Below are positions 19,368 through 28,740 of a stretch of DNA of 32,312 nucleotides, in pieces. Positions within the stretch are counted from its first letter, which is position 1; each line of letters starts with the position of its first letter. Origin of the DNA: Porogramme epimiltina (taxonomy: Eukaryota > Basidiomycota > Agaricomycetes > Polyporales > Polyporaceae); assembly GCA_900155495.1 (NCBI GenBank), contig FTLJ01000520.1:1-32312 (forward strand), given 5' to 3'. The position numbers were made by a program, and so were the translations under genes. The notes below the pieces were generated by a model. The model had not been told where the DNA came from, searched no databases, and saw nothing but the letters and a program-made list of their open reading frames with translations.

Positions 19368-22059
19368 ATGGCTGCACACATCTATCGTAGCTGCCTCGTC
19401 AATCCTTCTTTCAAGGCCGTCTTTCCTCTTCACGCGCGACCAACTCTTGCCGACAATGTCTTGCGACTGCCTTCGTTGCTCTCGTCCTGTTCATCACGAC
19501 AAGAACACGCTCGTGGGGCTTTGAAGCGAATACATTTCCGGAACTTCCAACACCTCGCGCAACCCCAACCTCCCGCCAAAGCCGAGCCGCAAACCCCACA
19601 ACCAGGTCCTTCTTCTGCCCCACTAAAGCAGGATTTAGGAGGCGACGCAGTACACATTACCCAGGCCGAGCAACGGAGGAGAGACTGGGAAATTATCCGG
19701 AAGCTGACGCAGAACCTATGGCCAAAGGGTGACTATAAGACGCGCGGACGTGTGGTGTTTGGATTTGGGCTTCTCGTGGGAGGCAAGGTATGTGCGCGCA
19801 GCTCCATGCAGAAGAGCGCATAGATTGCTCACCCAAACGTAGCTCTTAAATGTCCAAGTTCCCCTCCTTTTCAAACAGGTGATCGACACGCTCAACCTTG
19901 ACATTACCTCGGGTGCTACAGTGTGGGTCGTCGTGGGGTCTTTGATCATGGGCTGTGAGTCACCATTCCCGAGAGCGTCGCCCGCTGTCGTTGCTGACGG
20001 TAGTGGTGTGAAGACGGCGCTGCGCGCGTCGGCGCAACTCTATGTAGCGAGCTCCTAAACGCAACGTTCGCAAGCGTCGGGCAACGCGCTGTGCGAAAGG
20101 TGGCACGCGAGACATTTGAGCACCTGCTTAACTTAGACCTCAAGTTTCATCTGTCGCGTCACACGGGTGGACTTACGCGCGCGATAGACAGAGGGACAAA
20201 GTATGTGTTTTTTCGCCTCAATAACGCCCATGCTGACGTTTATGCGCATAGGGGAATCACGTTCATTCTCCAGTCCATCATCTTTCGCTTAGTCCCAACA
20301 GCATTGGAGATTTCGCTCGTATGTGGAATTCTGGTGAGTGTTTTGTGCTTAGTGCTTGCGCCGTGTTTTAATGTCGCACAGTCCTATAACTTTGGCTGGA
20401 ACTTTGCTGCGATTACGGTAGTGACGATGGCCGCATATACATGGTTCACCGTACGCACCACGTCATGGAGGTGAGCTTCACCGCCATTCGTGCCATCCTG
20501 TATCTTTGTATCTTATGAGTATCTCACAGAACTCGTTTCCGTCGGGAAGCAAATTCTGCAGACAACAAGGCCGCAACAGTGGCTATGGATTCGCTCATCA
20601 ATTACGAGGCAGTCAAAGTGCGTTCTCTTGGTGCGGCATCTTTTGAGCTGCTGCTGATAGACGCTGCCCAGCATTTCAACAACGAGAAGTTCGAAATCTC
20701 CCAGTACGACAAACATCTGTCGGCTTACGAGAAGGCCTCGATCAAGATTGCAACTTCTTTGGCCTACTTGAACTCCGGACAGAACGTTATCTTCTCGTCC
20801 GCTCTCACTGCTATGATGTTCCTGGCGGCTCAAGGAGTCATCAACGGTTATTGTGCACTCCCGGCGTTGTTTACTCCTTACTGAGACGTCGCTGCAGGTA
20901 CTATGACTGTCGGTGACCTCGTTATGGTCAATCAGTTGGTTTTCCAGTTGTCGTTGCCGCTCAACTTCCTCGGTACCATTTACCGCGAGATGCGTCAAAG
21001 TCTGCTTGATATGGAGGTCCTGTTCAATCTAACGTCGAAGAACCAGCCCCCGAAGGTACTGAATGTCGTCTCCCGTAGAATGCATAGCTGATGAATCGAA
21101 CAGGACAAACCGAGTACGACGGCTCTTGACCTCCGTGGAGGCGCGATCACCTTCGAGCATGTAAACTTCGGATACCACCCGGACCGGCCCATTTTCCGCG
21201 ACATCTCCTTCACGATCCCTGCTGGTAAGAAGGTTGCACTTGTCGGGCCCTCGGGGTGCGGCAAGTCGACTGTCTTCCGGCTGCTCTTCCGGTTCTACGA
21301 GCCCTCGTCAGGAAGGATATTGATCGATGGGCAAGACGTGCGCGACCTTCAGCTTGCATCGCTCCGGGGTGCCATCGGGGTCGTTCCGCAGGATACGCCA
21401 CTCTTCCACTCGGATGTGCTTCAGAACATCCGCTATGGGCGTCTCGATGCGAGTGATGACGAGGTATTCGCAGTGGCGAAGAAAGCCCATGTCCATGACG
21501 CGATCATGCGCCTTCCGGACAAGTACGCCACCAAGGTCGGCGAGCGCGGGCTGATGCTCTCTGGCGGAGAGAAACAGCGCATGGCGGTCGCGCGGGTGCT
21601 TCTTAAGGATCCGCCAATACTGTTCTTCGACGAAGCGGTCGGTCTACCCTCCATTCTCTCCGCTGAGTGTGAAAGCTTACGAGATGCTGTAGACATCCGC
21701 GCTCGACGCACACACGGAAACGGAGCTGATGCGCAATATCAACGCGCTCCTGCAAGACAAAGCGCGCACAAGCATCTTCATCGCACATCGCCTGCGCACC
21801 GTCGTCGAAGCTGGTTAGTCTCCCTACAGCCGCTTCTGCGTTATCCACGTCTGAGTCAATGCGCTTCGTAGACCTCATCCTAGTCCTCAAGGAAGGGAGG
21901 GTAGTCGAGCAAGGCACGCATGAGGACCTCATGCGCACGGGCGGACTGTATTACAGTATGTGGCAGCAGCAGGTGTCCGATATCACTTCGGACGCTGCGC
22001 TCCCTGAAGGCGCTGCTGACTTACAGTCGGAGAGGTTGGTTTCGTCGAGCGCGCAGTGA
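19368..22059 (+). CDS. ATM1: mitochondrial ABC transporter ATM1 (Fe/S-precursor export)
   Basis: Half-size ABC transporter of the inner mitochondrial membrane; in yeast it exports a sulfur/glutathione compound needed for cytosolic Fe/S assembly. Exons: 19368-19787, 19843-19954, 20014-20200, 20252-20333, 20382-20470, 20530-20617, 20672-20846, 20898-21055, 21104-21637, 21693-21813, 21872-22059, giving 717 aa (yeast about 690). The N-terminus is basic, Ser/Arg-rich and acid-poor, fitting a matrix presequence. The membrane domain carries ATM1-specific blocks ([38 protein letters not shown]). The ATPase has Walker [10 protein letters not shown] (about 485), the Q-loop VVPQDTPLF, signature LSGGEKQR (about 589), Walker B ILFFDEATSALD (split by intron 9) and the H-loop IAHRL. 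All key residues are present. Several donors are weak (GTTATT, GTCGGT, GTTAGT). Intron 6 (54 nt) is in frame without a stop, so its retention would insert 18 residues. Confidence 0.95.
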
Positions 22060-22572
22060 GGACGCTCGTTCGGTTTCTTGTACATTTGATCTTCTGTATG
22101 GTTGTGGATGTATTATCATTATATCCAGCTCACGCAATTCATTGGAATCTTACTGTTTTTCCCCCACTCAAAGACCTGAGGACGACACGCTGAGTGCCTA
22201 TGGGAACGACGCCGAGACGATCATAGATTCCATCTCTACAAACCCCAGGGTGAACGTTATTCTTTTTTGCGGCGTTACATAGTAATAATCTAGGTCTTGC
22301 TCTTAGATAAATCCGATCCTCACATCTATCGCCTCGAGGCGCTGGTTCACCTCACGAAGAGGTTAGGAAGGGATTGTCTGGGTACACCGAATCGACTGTC
22401 AATACTACTACGTCGTCGTTAGCACACGAGGGGTTCAGCCCCACACACGTCTCCATAGGTCGACCTCGCTGAGATTGCCAGGGGCGCCACAGGCGTGCTT
22501 TGGCCTATGCTTATCATGCAATTTCCGAGGAGGACAGATCTGCATATCAGGGGAGCGTACCGATTGTTATGT

Positions 22573-22577
22573 AAAAA
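22573..22577 (-). terminator. pol III terminator of tRNA-Arg
   Basis: Five A on the plus strand, i.e. TTTTT on the transcribed strand, begin three bases after the tRNA 3' end. Confidence 0.7.
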
Positions 22578-22580
22578 CAA

Positions 22581-22659
22581 TGACCACCGCAGGGGTCGAA
22601 CCTGCAATCTCCTGATTACAACGTCGTAGTCAGACGCGTTGCCATTACGCCAGGCGGCC
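22581..22659 (-). tRNA. tRNA-Arg, probable anticodon ACG, with 7-nt intron
   Basis: On the minus strand the acceptor GGCCGCC (22659-22653) pairs with GGTGGTC (22588-22582; two G-U pairs), with discriminator A. The D arm is GCG TAATGGCAA CGC, the anticodon stem TCTGA/TCAGG, and the T arm GCAGG TTCGACC CCTGC. Body and D loop match fungal tRNA-Arg. The anticodon loop has 14 bases instead of 7, so an insertion of 7 nt after position 37 is inferred, leaving CT-ACG-A. The inserted bases contain CGT, which can pair with ACG. A five-T terminator follows. If the intron is placed differently the anticodon call changes. Confidence 0.8.
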
Positions 22660-23489
22660 GTTATTATTTTTGATGCTTGGCTTATTATAGCCACATTCAA
22701 ACCGTGGCGCCTACCGGCGCGAGCATAGGCCCTTGTGAAGAAGTTGCCAGACGACTCCTTGTAATGATATTACCCCCAGAACCCTCTCTCTCCGCTAGCA
22801 ACCCTGTTTTTGTTGTGTCGAAATTGCTACCTACCCTCCGTGGTAAGCTCTGAGCACACAAATTCAAGGATGGCAACCAATGCTTATGGTTCATTCCGTG
22901 CATTGTCACAGTGATGCATGGCCCGGGCACGAGCTAGCGACGAGTGTCGCGACTCGCCCTTGTGGTTGCGCGGTACCGACGTCAAGATGATTCGCGGACT
23001 CTGGGTACTAGCAAAAGATGTTGTGCTATCCTGCCTTCAGGTAGGTTAGTTGAATCCGTACAAGTCAAACTTACTGATTCTATGGCTGTTATACTACAGC
23101 ATCCGATGATATGCTAATGTCATTTTAGGGCCCTCATGGCGTTCAATCCATCAACGTAAAGGCCCAAAGAATATCAACTCGCTTTGTGAACATATTGTAG
23201 ACATAGAAACCCTTCTACTTGGCCTTTGTTCGACCGTTGTCTAAAGATCGAACAAAAGCTCTGAGTTGGCGCTCGGCGTCTACTGCGCATAAAGAGTAAC
23301 CGGCAGTCGTTGCCGCGGTTCGAATCCTTTCTCCTTCTCACTCTTGCCATCTACGGCGTGCAGGTACCAGTTTCCGTTCAACCCATCGCCTGTGCATACT
23401 TGCTCTTTCTCAGCTGTACACAATCTCCTTCTGGCACTCCTGGGTACACATAGTAGCCCGCCCTTCGATTATCCCCGGCCGCCGACTCG
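22660..23489. other. intergenic region upstream of the 23490 gene
   Basis: No gene is supported. It is AT-richer than the surroundings. A sequence GGTTCGAATCC near 23319-23329 equals the tRNA B-box consensus, but no cloverleaf can be folded around it. The last 150 bases are CT-rich and are probably the leader of the gene starting at 23490. Confidence 0.5.
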
Positions 23490-25349
23490 ATGCAGCCACT
23501 CACACCGCTTGCCCACCCCTCTCCAACAACTCGACGTCGACGGACCTCTCTCACCGGAAAACTCCTGAGTATATTCTCCCCCGGGCGTAAATCGGATCCA
23601 GTTCCCCCTGTGCCACCTTCTCGCCCGAACATCTCCCTTCCTCAGCCGCTCGGGAGCCACACGCCTGCGACCACCCATCCAAAGCGGGACATCCACCAAG
23701 TCTCTGTCGACGAGAACGATCCACCCCAACGCCCTAGAGCCCGTCAACGCGTAGGATCTGACGCCAGTATTACATCTGTGGAGACCATACGGTCGAAGCA
23801 GTTGCCGGCAAAGCGTGTTCAACCTGGCCGTCCTGTCAAGAGCGCCTTGAAGAGTTCTACGGCTCACAACAACCAGTCCAACTTATCCTCGCCGAAACGA
23901 TTTGCAAAGTCGGCTTCGTCGGTCGATCCTTCGAGTCATTCATTGCCCTTCCCGACGTTGACCACCACCATAGCTAAGTCGAAAGTGGTTGCTCGTATCA
24001 GACCTTCAAGCTGGTTTCCCGGGATAACCTCACGCGAAGGACATACTATGTCGTCGACTGGTGCTGCTGAAGCAGAGTCATCGTCGCCGAAGGGATCTCC
24101 GCCTCCGCGGGGGCGGACCAAACGAGTGGTCAGATTCGAGGATGCGGATACTCGTTCTCCTCCCGCGAAGAGGCGCAACACGACCCCCGCCCCTATCCTT
24201 AAGGCAGAGGATGAGACTATGGACCGAGGGAGCAGCCTGAAGGAGCCTAGGGATACAGGTTACGGGTCTGACGATGAATCCGACTCAGAGATCGCCACTC
24301 CCGTCCCAGGGTCGCCGGTTACCCTTCGCAAGCCCATCTTCAGCCATCCTCTACACTCTGCAGGGCCCCTCTCCGATCGACGAATTCCGAACTACGAGCG
24401 GACACGGACAGCAAAAGAGAAGCGCAAATACAAGAAGCCCGACACCGGTATGGGCCTCAACAAGCTGCTGACAGAGAACGCGCCCCCTATGCCGTCGATT
24501 CCCGTGTTCACTCTGCCCCCCTCCCGCACTATATTCGACGCTTTTGCGGAAGACCATATCATACAGTACGCTCGGGCGAAAACTAGCGAGATTGCGCCGG
24601 CCGGTCCACCCAAGATTATGCCTGGTTCCCGAGGCGTGCTCAGGCGCATCGCCGTGGAAGTGGTTCCCAACCGGCGTCATTGTACTGTGTGGGACGCGAA
24701 CGAGAAGTACGACTTTATTAGTTATGTGTATGCGTCGCTTACAGAACTCGTCTGCAGGGATACCTACGCCTGGGGCGGCACTCTCGTCTTGCGCGACGTC
24801 AAGCCCGCGTCGTACTTCTACCCCCGCCACTGCATCTCTCAGGTCCAAATCGAGTTCTTCGCCGTGGCTGAGCCACGGAACTCCATCTCCATCCCCTCCA
24901 CTGCATCTACCGCCTCTACCGTCTCATTCATCCCCCCTTTCGAGCACGACTTTCGCACGTCCCACACTAACAGTCGCCTCCGGCGCGACCGCGTCCTGGC
25001 CGAACTCTCAACCGAAAGTGGAATCGCTGTCGAGCCCGACTACGTCTTTGTCGGTCCGCCCACCACGATGCCGGACGGGCCATGCGCGTGGCTCGTGCAC
25101 TTCTGGGTGCCTGTTCCGCTCTCCCTCTTCGCGCGAGCCGAGCACCGCACGTTCGTCTGCCGTGCACGCGTCATGGTCGGAGATTGGGAGACGCCTCGCA
25201 CGGAACTGTGCGCGGGTCCGATCACGGTGGGGATCGACAGCCTGAAGACGCCGGCGTTCCTGGACGGGCGAGTCGGAAGCGAAGCTGCGGCTGCGGCGGA
25301 CACGCGGTTCGAAGCCCAGCGAGCAAAGGAACTCGATGAGGTGTTCTGA
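23490..25349 (+). CDS. large intronless protein of unknown function, probably nuclear
   Basis: A single 619-residue frame. Residues 1-340 are disordered: Pro/Ser-rich with many SP/TP sites and basic clusters (TRRRRTS near 14-20, KRVVRF at 211-216, AKRR at 227-230, KEKRKYKK at about 309-316). Residues about 345-600 look globular, with aromatic and Cys positions (RRIAVEVVPNRRHCTVWDAN, DTYAWGGTLVLRDVKPASYF, CAWLVHFWVPVPLSLFAR). I recognise no family or catalytic motif. The basic clusters suggest nuclear import, and K-RVVRF fits the loose RVxF pattern for protein phosphatase 1 docking; both are inference. It converges with the F-box gene, only 54 bases apart at the 3' ends. The CT-rich leader and the start Met with basic context support the start. 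Confidence 0.8.
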   Translation: MQPLTPLAHPSPTTRRRRTSLTGKLLSIFSPGRKSDPVPPVPPSRPNISLPQPLGSHTPATTHPKRDIHQVSVDENDPPQRPRARQRVGSDASITSVETIRSKQLPAKRVQPGRPVKSALKSSTAHNNQSNLSSPKRFAKSASSVDPSSHSLPFPTLTTTIAKSKVVARIRPSSWFPGITSREGHTMSSTGAAEAESSSPKGSPPPRGRTKRVVRFEDADTRSPPAKRRNTTPAPILKAEDETMDRGSSLKEPRDTGYGSDDESDSEIATPVPGSPVTLRKPIFSHPLHSAGPLSDRRIPNYERTRTAKEKRKYKKPDTGMGLNKLLTENAPPMPSIPVFTLPPSRTIFDAFAEDHIIQYARAKTSEIAPAGPPKIMPGSRGVLRRIAVEVVPNRRHCTVWDANEKYDFISYVYASLTELVCRDTYAWGGTLVLRDVKPASYFYPRHCISQVQIEFFAVAEPRNSISIPSTASTASTVSFIPPFEHDFRTSHTNSRLRRDRVLAELSTESGIAVEPDYVFVGPPTTMPDGPCAWLVHFWVPVPLSLFARAEHRTFVCRARVMVGDWETPRTELCAGPITVGIDSLKTPAFLDGRVGSEAAAAADTRFEAQRAKELDEVF

Positions 25350-25403
25350 GGGTTGACATTCGGATAGCGTGTACCAATGTACGTGTGTAGTGTGATTGTA
25401 CCA

Positions 25404-27125
25404 TCAATATTCTGCTTGTTTGTATCCATTGTCCAACACTGTATGGCGGATGCATTCTCCTTCCCATCCAGGTACGGGTATTGCGGTCCTTGCAAGGATG
25501 TCCTCGCCAACGATCCTCCACCATTTCTCCGTCTGAAGGTATTTAGTGTAGCCACCACCGTGGTCTAGGGCGTCCTCCCATTTGCGATCGGGATGGCAGG
25601 CGTTCAAGATAGCGAAAACCCGTAGGCGCAGGAGAATCTTGGAGAGACGCTGCGGAAGCCTGCGCTCCACGGCCACGCGTGTCCAATTTATAATGTTATT
25701 AGGATGAGACTCGTCGTTTGGGACGATAATGCATAGACATTCAAGGCCCGCACGGAAAGGCGCGAGCGCACACGGTAGTGCGTCCTAAATGCCATAGTTA
25801 TAGCGGTATCAGCATTCTCCAGAGACCTGCACGATAAAACACGCAGGACGCACCGCAATTGTGTCTAACCACTCGTTGAATCCCCGCGCATAGAACTTCA
25901 GCTCGAGATCGAGCGCGCGTAACTGAGGTACTGCGAGTGCTATATTGTCCAAGACCGTCGTTCCGGGGACGTGCCTCTGCATGAAGACTAGGGGGATACG
26001 GAGCGCGATGGGCCGGACCTTGTGTATGAATGCGAGCGTAGCGCGCCCCTCCGAGTTCAGTGAGCCTGGTGAGACATGCGTCACGACCTCGGGAAAGCCT
26101 TGGAAGGTTGTAGGAATCGCGAATTTTGCTCTGTCGTGAAGTTCAAGGACATCGACACACGTGATGCGGCACGTCATATATTCGAGTATGGCGCGGCTGC
26201 TGTCGAGGACGCAATGGCGGAGCGGGGGGCATGGGTTACGAGGGGTGGGTAGATTGTGAGATGCGCGGAATCCGTCGTGGAAAACGAGAGCCTGTAGGTT
26301 CGGGCAGAGATCAATCATCTGCACCGCCTCAAGGGAGCACTTGTCGATACGCAGGTGTAACACTGTGGGGAAAAGAGGGCAGTCTATGGGCGGATGTGGC
26401 CCATCCCCAAGGGGTCGAAAATCGGCCAATGTGACATCGCGTAGATTGGGAAAACCCGAAAGGATGGAGAGAAGGGTTGGGAGGGTGATGGGTTCGGGTA
26501 GAGGACTGGGTGCAGTAACCCACGGCCCTGGAAAGTGGAGAGGGTCGAAGTGGAGGGTGACCCTTCTGAGGCGCCTTGAGACGGATCGAAAGGCGGACAG
26601 GACGGGGAGGTCGACCATACCGAACCTCACTTCCTGGAGTTCTTTGAGAGCGGACAATGTATCTGAAAATGCGGCAGTGGAGTGGTGCTTGACGTATGCA
26701 CTAGTCAAGTCCAACGAAAGGAACCGTAAGTTCTGAGCGCCCAACAAGATCTGTTCCGCGAAGTTTGCTTCGACCGCACCGACGGGCACATAACGATGGT
26801 ACGCCGCGTGGGAGGTATGCGCAGGGTCCCTGAGGGCGTCAACGGTGAGGGTAAGCGTCTTCAAATGCCTCTTGCGTATAGATCCGCTGGTCTCTGGCGC
26901 TATTATTTCGTCGTGCAATTGGTGAAGGTGCGCGGGAGAACGACAGGTGACAGTGGCGATGAGATGAAGCAGCGCCACATCGTAGGCACGCCATGAGCAC
27001 CTGGCGACACTGAAGAGGTCAGACACATTTAAGAAAGATGTGATGTAGATGAGAACGTCGTCGTTGAGGGATAGAAACTGCATGGCTAGCACGCCGGAGG
27101 GCAGAGCTTTGAGGATGTGCAACAT
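25404..27125 (-). CDS. F-box protein with conserved C-terminal exon
   Basis: Exon 1 is 27125-25854 and exon 2 is 25784-25404, joined over a 69-nt phase-0 intron (donor GTGCGT, acceptor TTTAG, with a CTATAAC branch-like site), giving 550 residues. The start at 27125 may be replaced by Met 15 (27083). Residues about 15-60 (LSLNDDVLIYITSFLNVSDLFSV, split here as LSLNDDVLIYITSFLN + VSDLFSVARCSWRAY) form an F-box, which binds Skp1 in SCF ubiquitin ligases. Residues 80-420 are irregular leucine-rich repeats (LRFLSLDL, LRRVTLHF, LRDVTLADF, LRALDLEL) that would choose the substrate. Exon 2 adds LECLCIIVPNDE, WEDALDHGGGY and WWRIVGEDI. Read without splicing, the frame stops 13 codons into the intron, at 25809. 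Substrate unknown. Confidence 0.85.
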
Positions 27126-27330
27126 AATGATAGGCCATCAGATCAGGCACGCGTTGCCACCACGCTGCGGAAAAGACCCGTAAATTCACACGCCTACGAA
27201 TTCTCGTTGTAGTGACATAAGTACTGGCCTAGTGTAAAACGAGGGTCAAGGGGCACCCGTAATAGCACAACGCGCATCCGCAACAAGAAGCCGCTTTCCT
27301 ATGAGAAGTGCACCCGCGGCCTTCGCACCG

Positions 27331-28629
27331 TCAAGCCATATCTTGGGGACGCACCACGAGCTTGACGTCGCTGACCTGGTTCGCCTTCATCCTGGCCAAG
27401 CCCTCTGGGATGCCGGACAGACCCCCAGGGAGTACCTCAACTTTGTTCGGCTACAGAACCGGGCCCCATTCAGAAGCTGCCGTGCGAAATAAACCCGAGG
27501 CAGAAGACGCACCACAAGGACCCCAGTGCGAAGCCACTCCTCGACTCGGCTGAAAACCTGCACGCCCACCGCCCTGTTCTCCGCGTTGTGCACGACCCCG
27601 TACGCTGATACGACGCGCTTCCCGCCGCCCGCGCGGTTTTTCTCTGCTGGAATCTCGTTGGGGAGCACGAGGAGCAGCGCTCCACCCGGCGCGAGCGCGT
27701 CGTACCCGAGGGCCTGCGTCTCGGGGAGCAAGATCGCGTCGAAGACGAACTCGAGTGGCGCGCCACTTGTGCGAGCACGGACCTCACGGAGGAGCGCGTC
27801 TGCGGCAAGCGTGCGGTCTAGGACGTGGGTCGCGCCGAGAGCGGTGAGCGCGCTGGCGTTGTGCGGGGACGCGGTGGTGATAATAGGTGAGAAGCCGGAT
27901 AGAGCGGCCATTTGGATCGCTGAGTGACATGTACGTCAGGTGAGTGGACATTGAGCAGGAAGCATGCGTGACATACCGTACTGTCCGACGGAGGACGATC
28001 CGCCGATGACGAAAACGGGCTTGTTCGCGAACTGTGTCTTCCCACTATCCTCCCACGGAGCGGGGAAGTTAAGAGTGTGCGCGTCGGGGTTATGGTTCCA
28101 CTGCCCTGCAAGAGCCGTTCCGAGTCCAAGCGGAACTGATGCAGCCTGCTCAAACGATATGTTCTCGGGGATCTAGGCAATATACAAAGTCTTAGGCGGA
28201 ATTCCGGAGGGACCGTGGATGGGACGCTTGGCCTACCTTCCCCGCGATTCCAGCTGGAACGATGCAATACTGCTGGAAGGTACCATGGTCATTGTCGAAG
28301 TTGCCTTGGAATAGGCTATACGTAGATACGTCAGCCACCCAAGACTGAGGGTGCTCAGAGCGTGCTTACACTCTGTCGCCCGCAGCAAGGGTCGACACTT
28401 CTGTACCGATGGACTCGACCACGCCAGCTCCGTCCATACCGGCTATGAAAGGATACGCGGGCGTGAAGTACTCGTGCTCGCGGTTCTTCCAATCGACCGG
28501 GTTCAAGGCGGCAGCCATGACCTTCACGAGGACGTCTTTGGGACCTGGGGTTGGAACAGTGACTTCGCCGATCTTCCATTCGCCGTTTTTGGAAGTCAGC
28601 AAGAGAGCCTTCTGAGTGAGGGTAGACAT
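27331..28629 (-). CDS. MDR-family reductase (LovC/ToxD-like), copy 2
   Basis: Exons on the minus strand: 28629-28370, 28315-28237, 28172-27977, 27919-27513 and 27450-27331, giving 353 residues. Motifs: PTPGPKDVLVK, ALNPVDWK, GMDGAGVVES, GDRVLFQGNF, YCIVPAGIAGK, IPENISFEQAASVPLG, the NADPH loop GGSSSVGQYA, ALGATHVLD, LAPGGALLLVLP. As in copy 1, zinc ligands are missing and a zinc-independent NADPH enoyl/quinone reductase is likely. Exons 2 and 5 have exactly the same length as in copy 1 (79 and 120 nt), the others differ by 6-12 nt, and every intron has the same phase, so the two genes are paralogues. More than half of the residues appear identical by eye; the central insert (WNHNPDAHTLNFPAPWEDSG here) differs most. 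Substrate unknown. Confidence 0.92.
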
Positions 28630-28706
28630 TGCAAGCGGTGCGTAGACCGAGATGAATGCTGAAAGATGATGTGGATGTGCGGACCCTGCTATAGATCCTG
28701 CAACGG

Positions 28707-28713
28707 TTTTATA
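28707..28713 (-). promoter_or_regulatory. TATA box of MDR copy 2
   Basis: TATAAAA on the minus strand ends about 78 bases upstream of the start codon at 28629, which suits a core promoter and a leader of roughly 45 bases. Confidence 0.6.
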
Positions 28714-28740
28714 GGACCTATCCCACCCAGGCAGCGGCCG

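Noticed and set aside
22697..22930. 77-codon minus-strand frame after tRNA-Arg
   Set aside because: Short, no domain, no promoter signal.
23319..23329. GGTTCGAATCC, a perfect tRNA B-box, in the 22660-23489 spacer
   Set aside because: The T stem cannot pair (flanking CGC versus TTT), and no acceptor or D arm can be folded upstream; at most a tRNA fossil.
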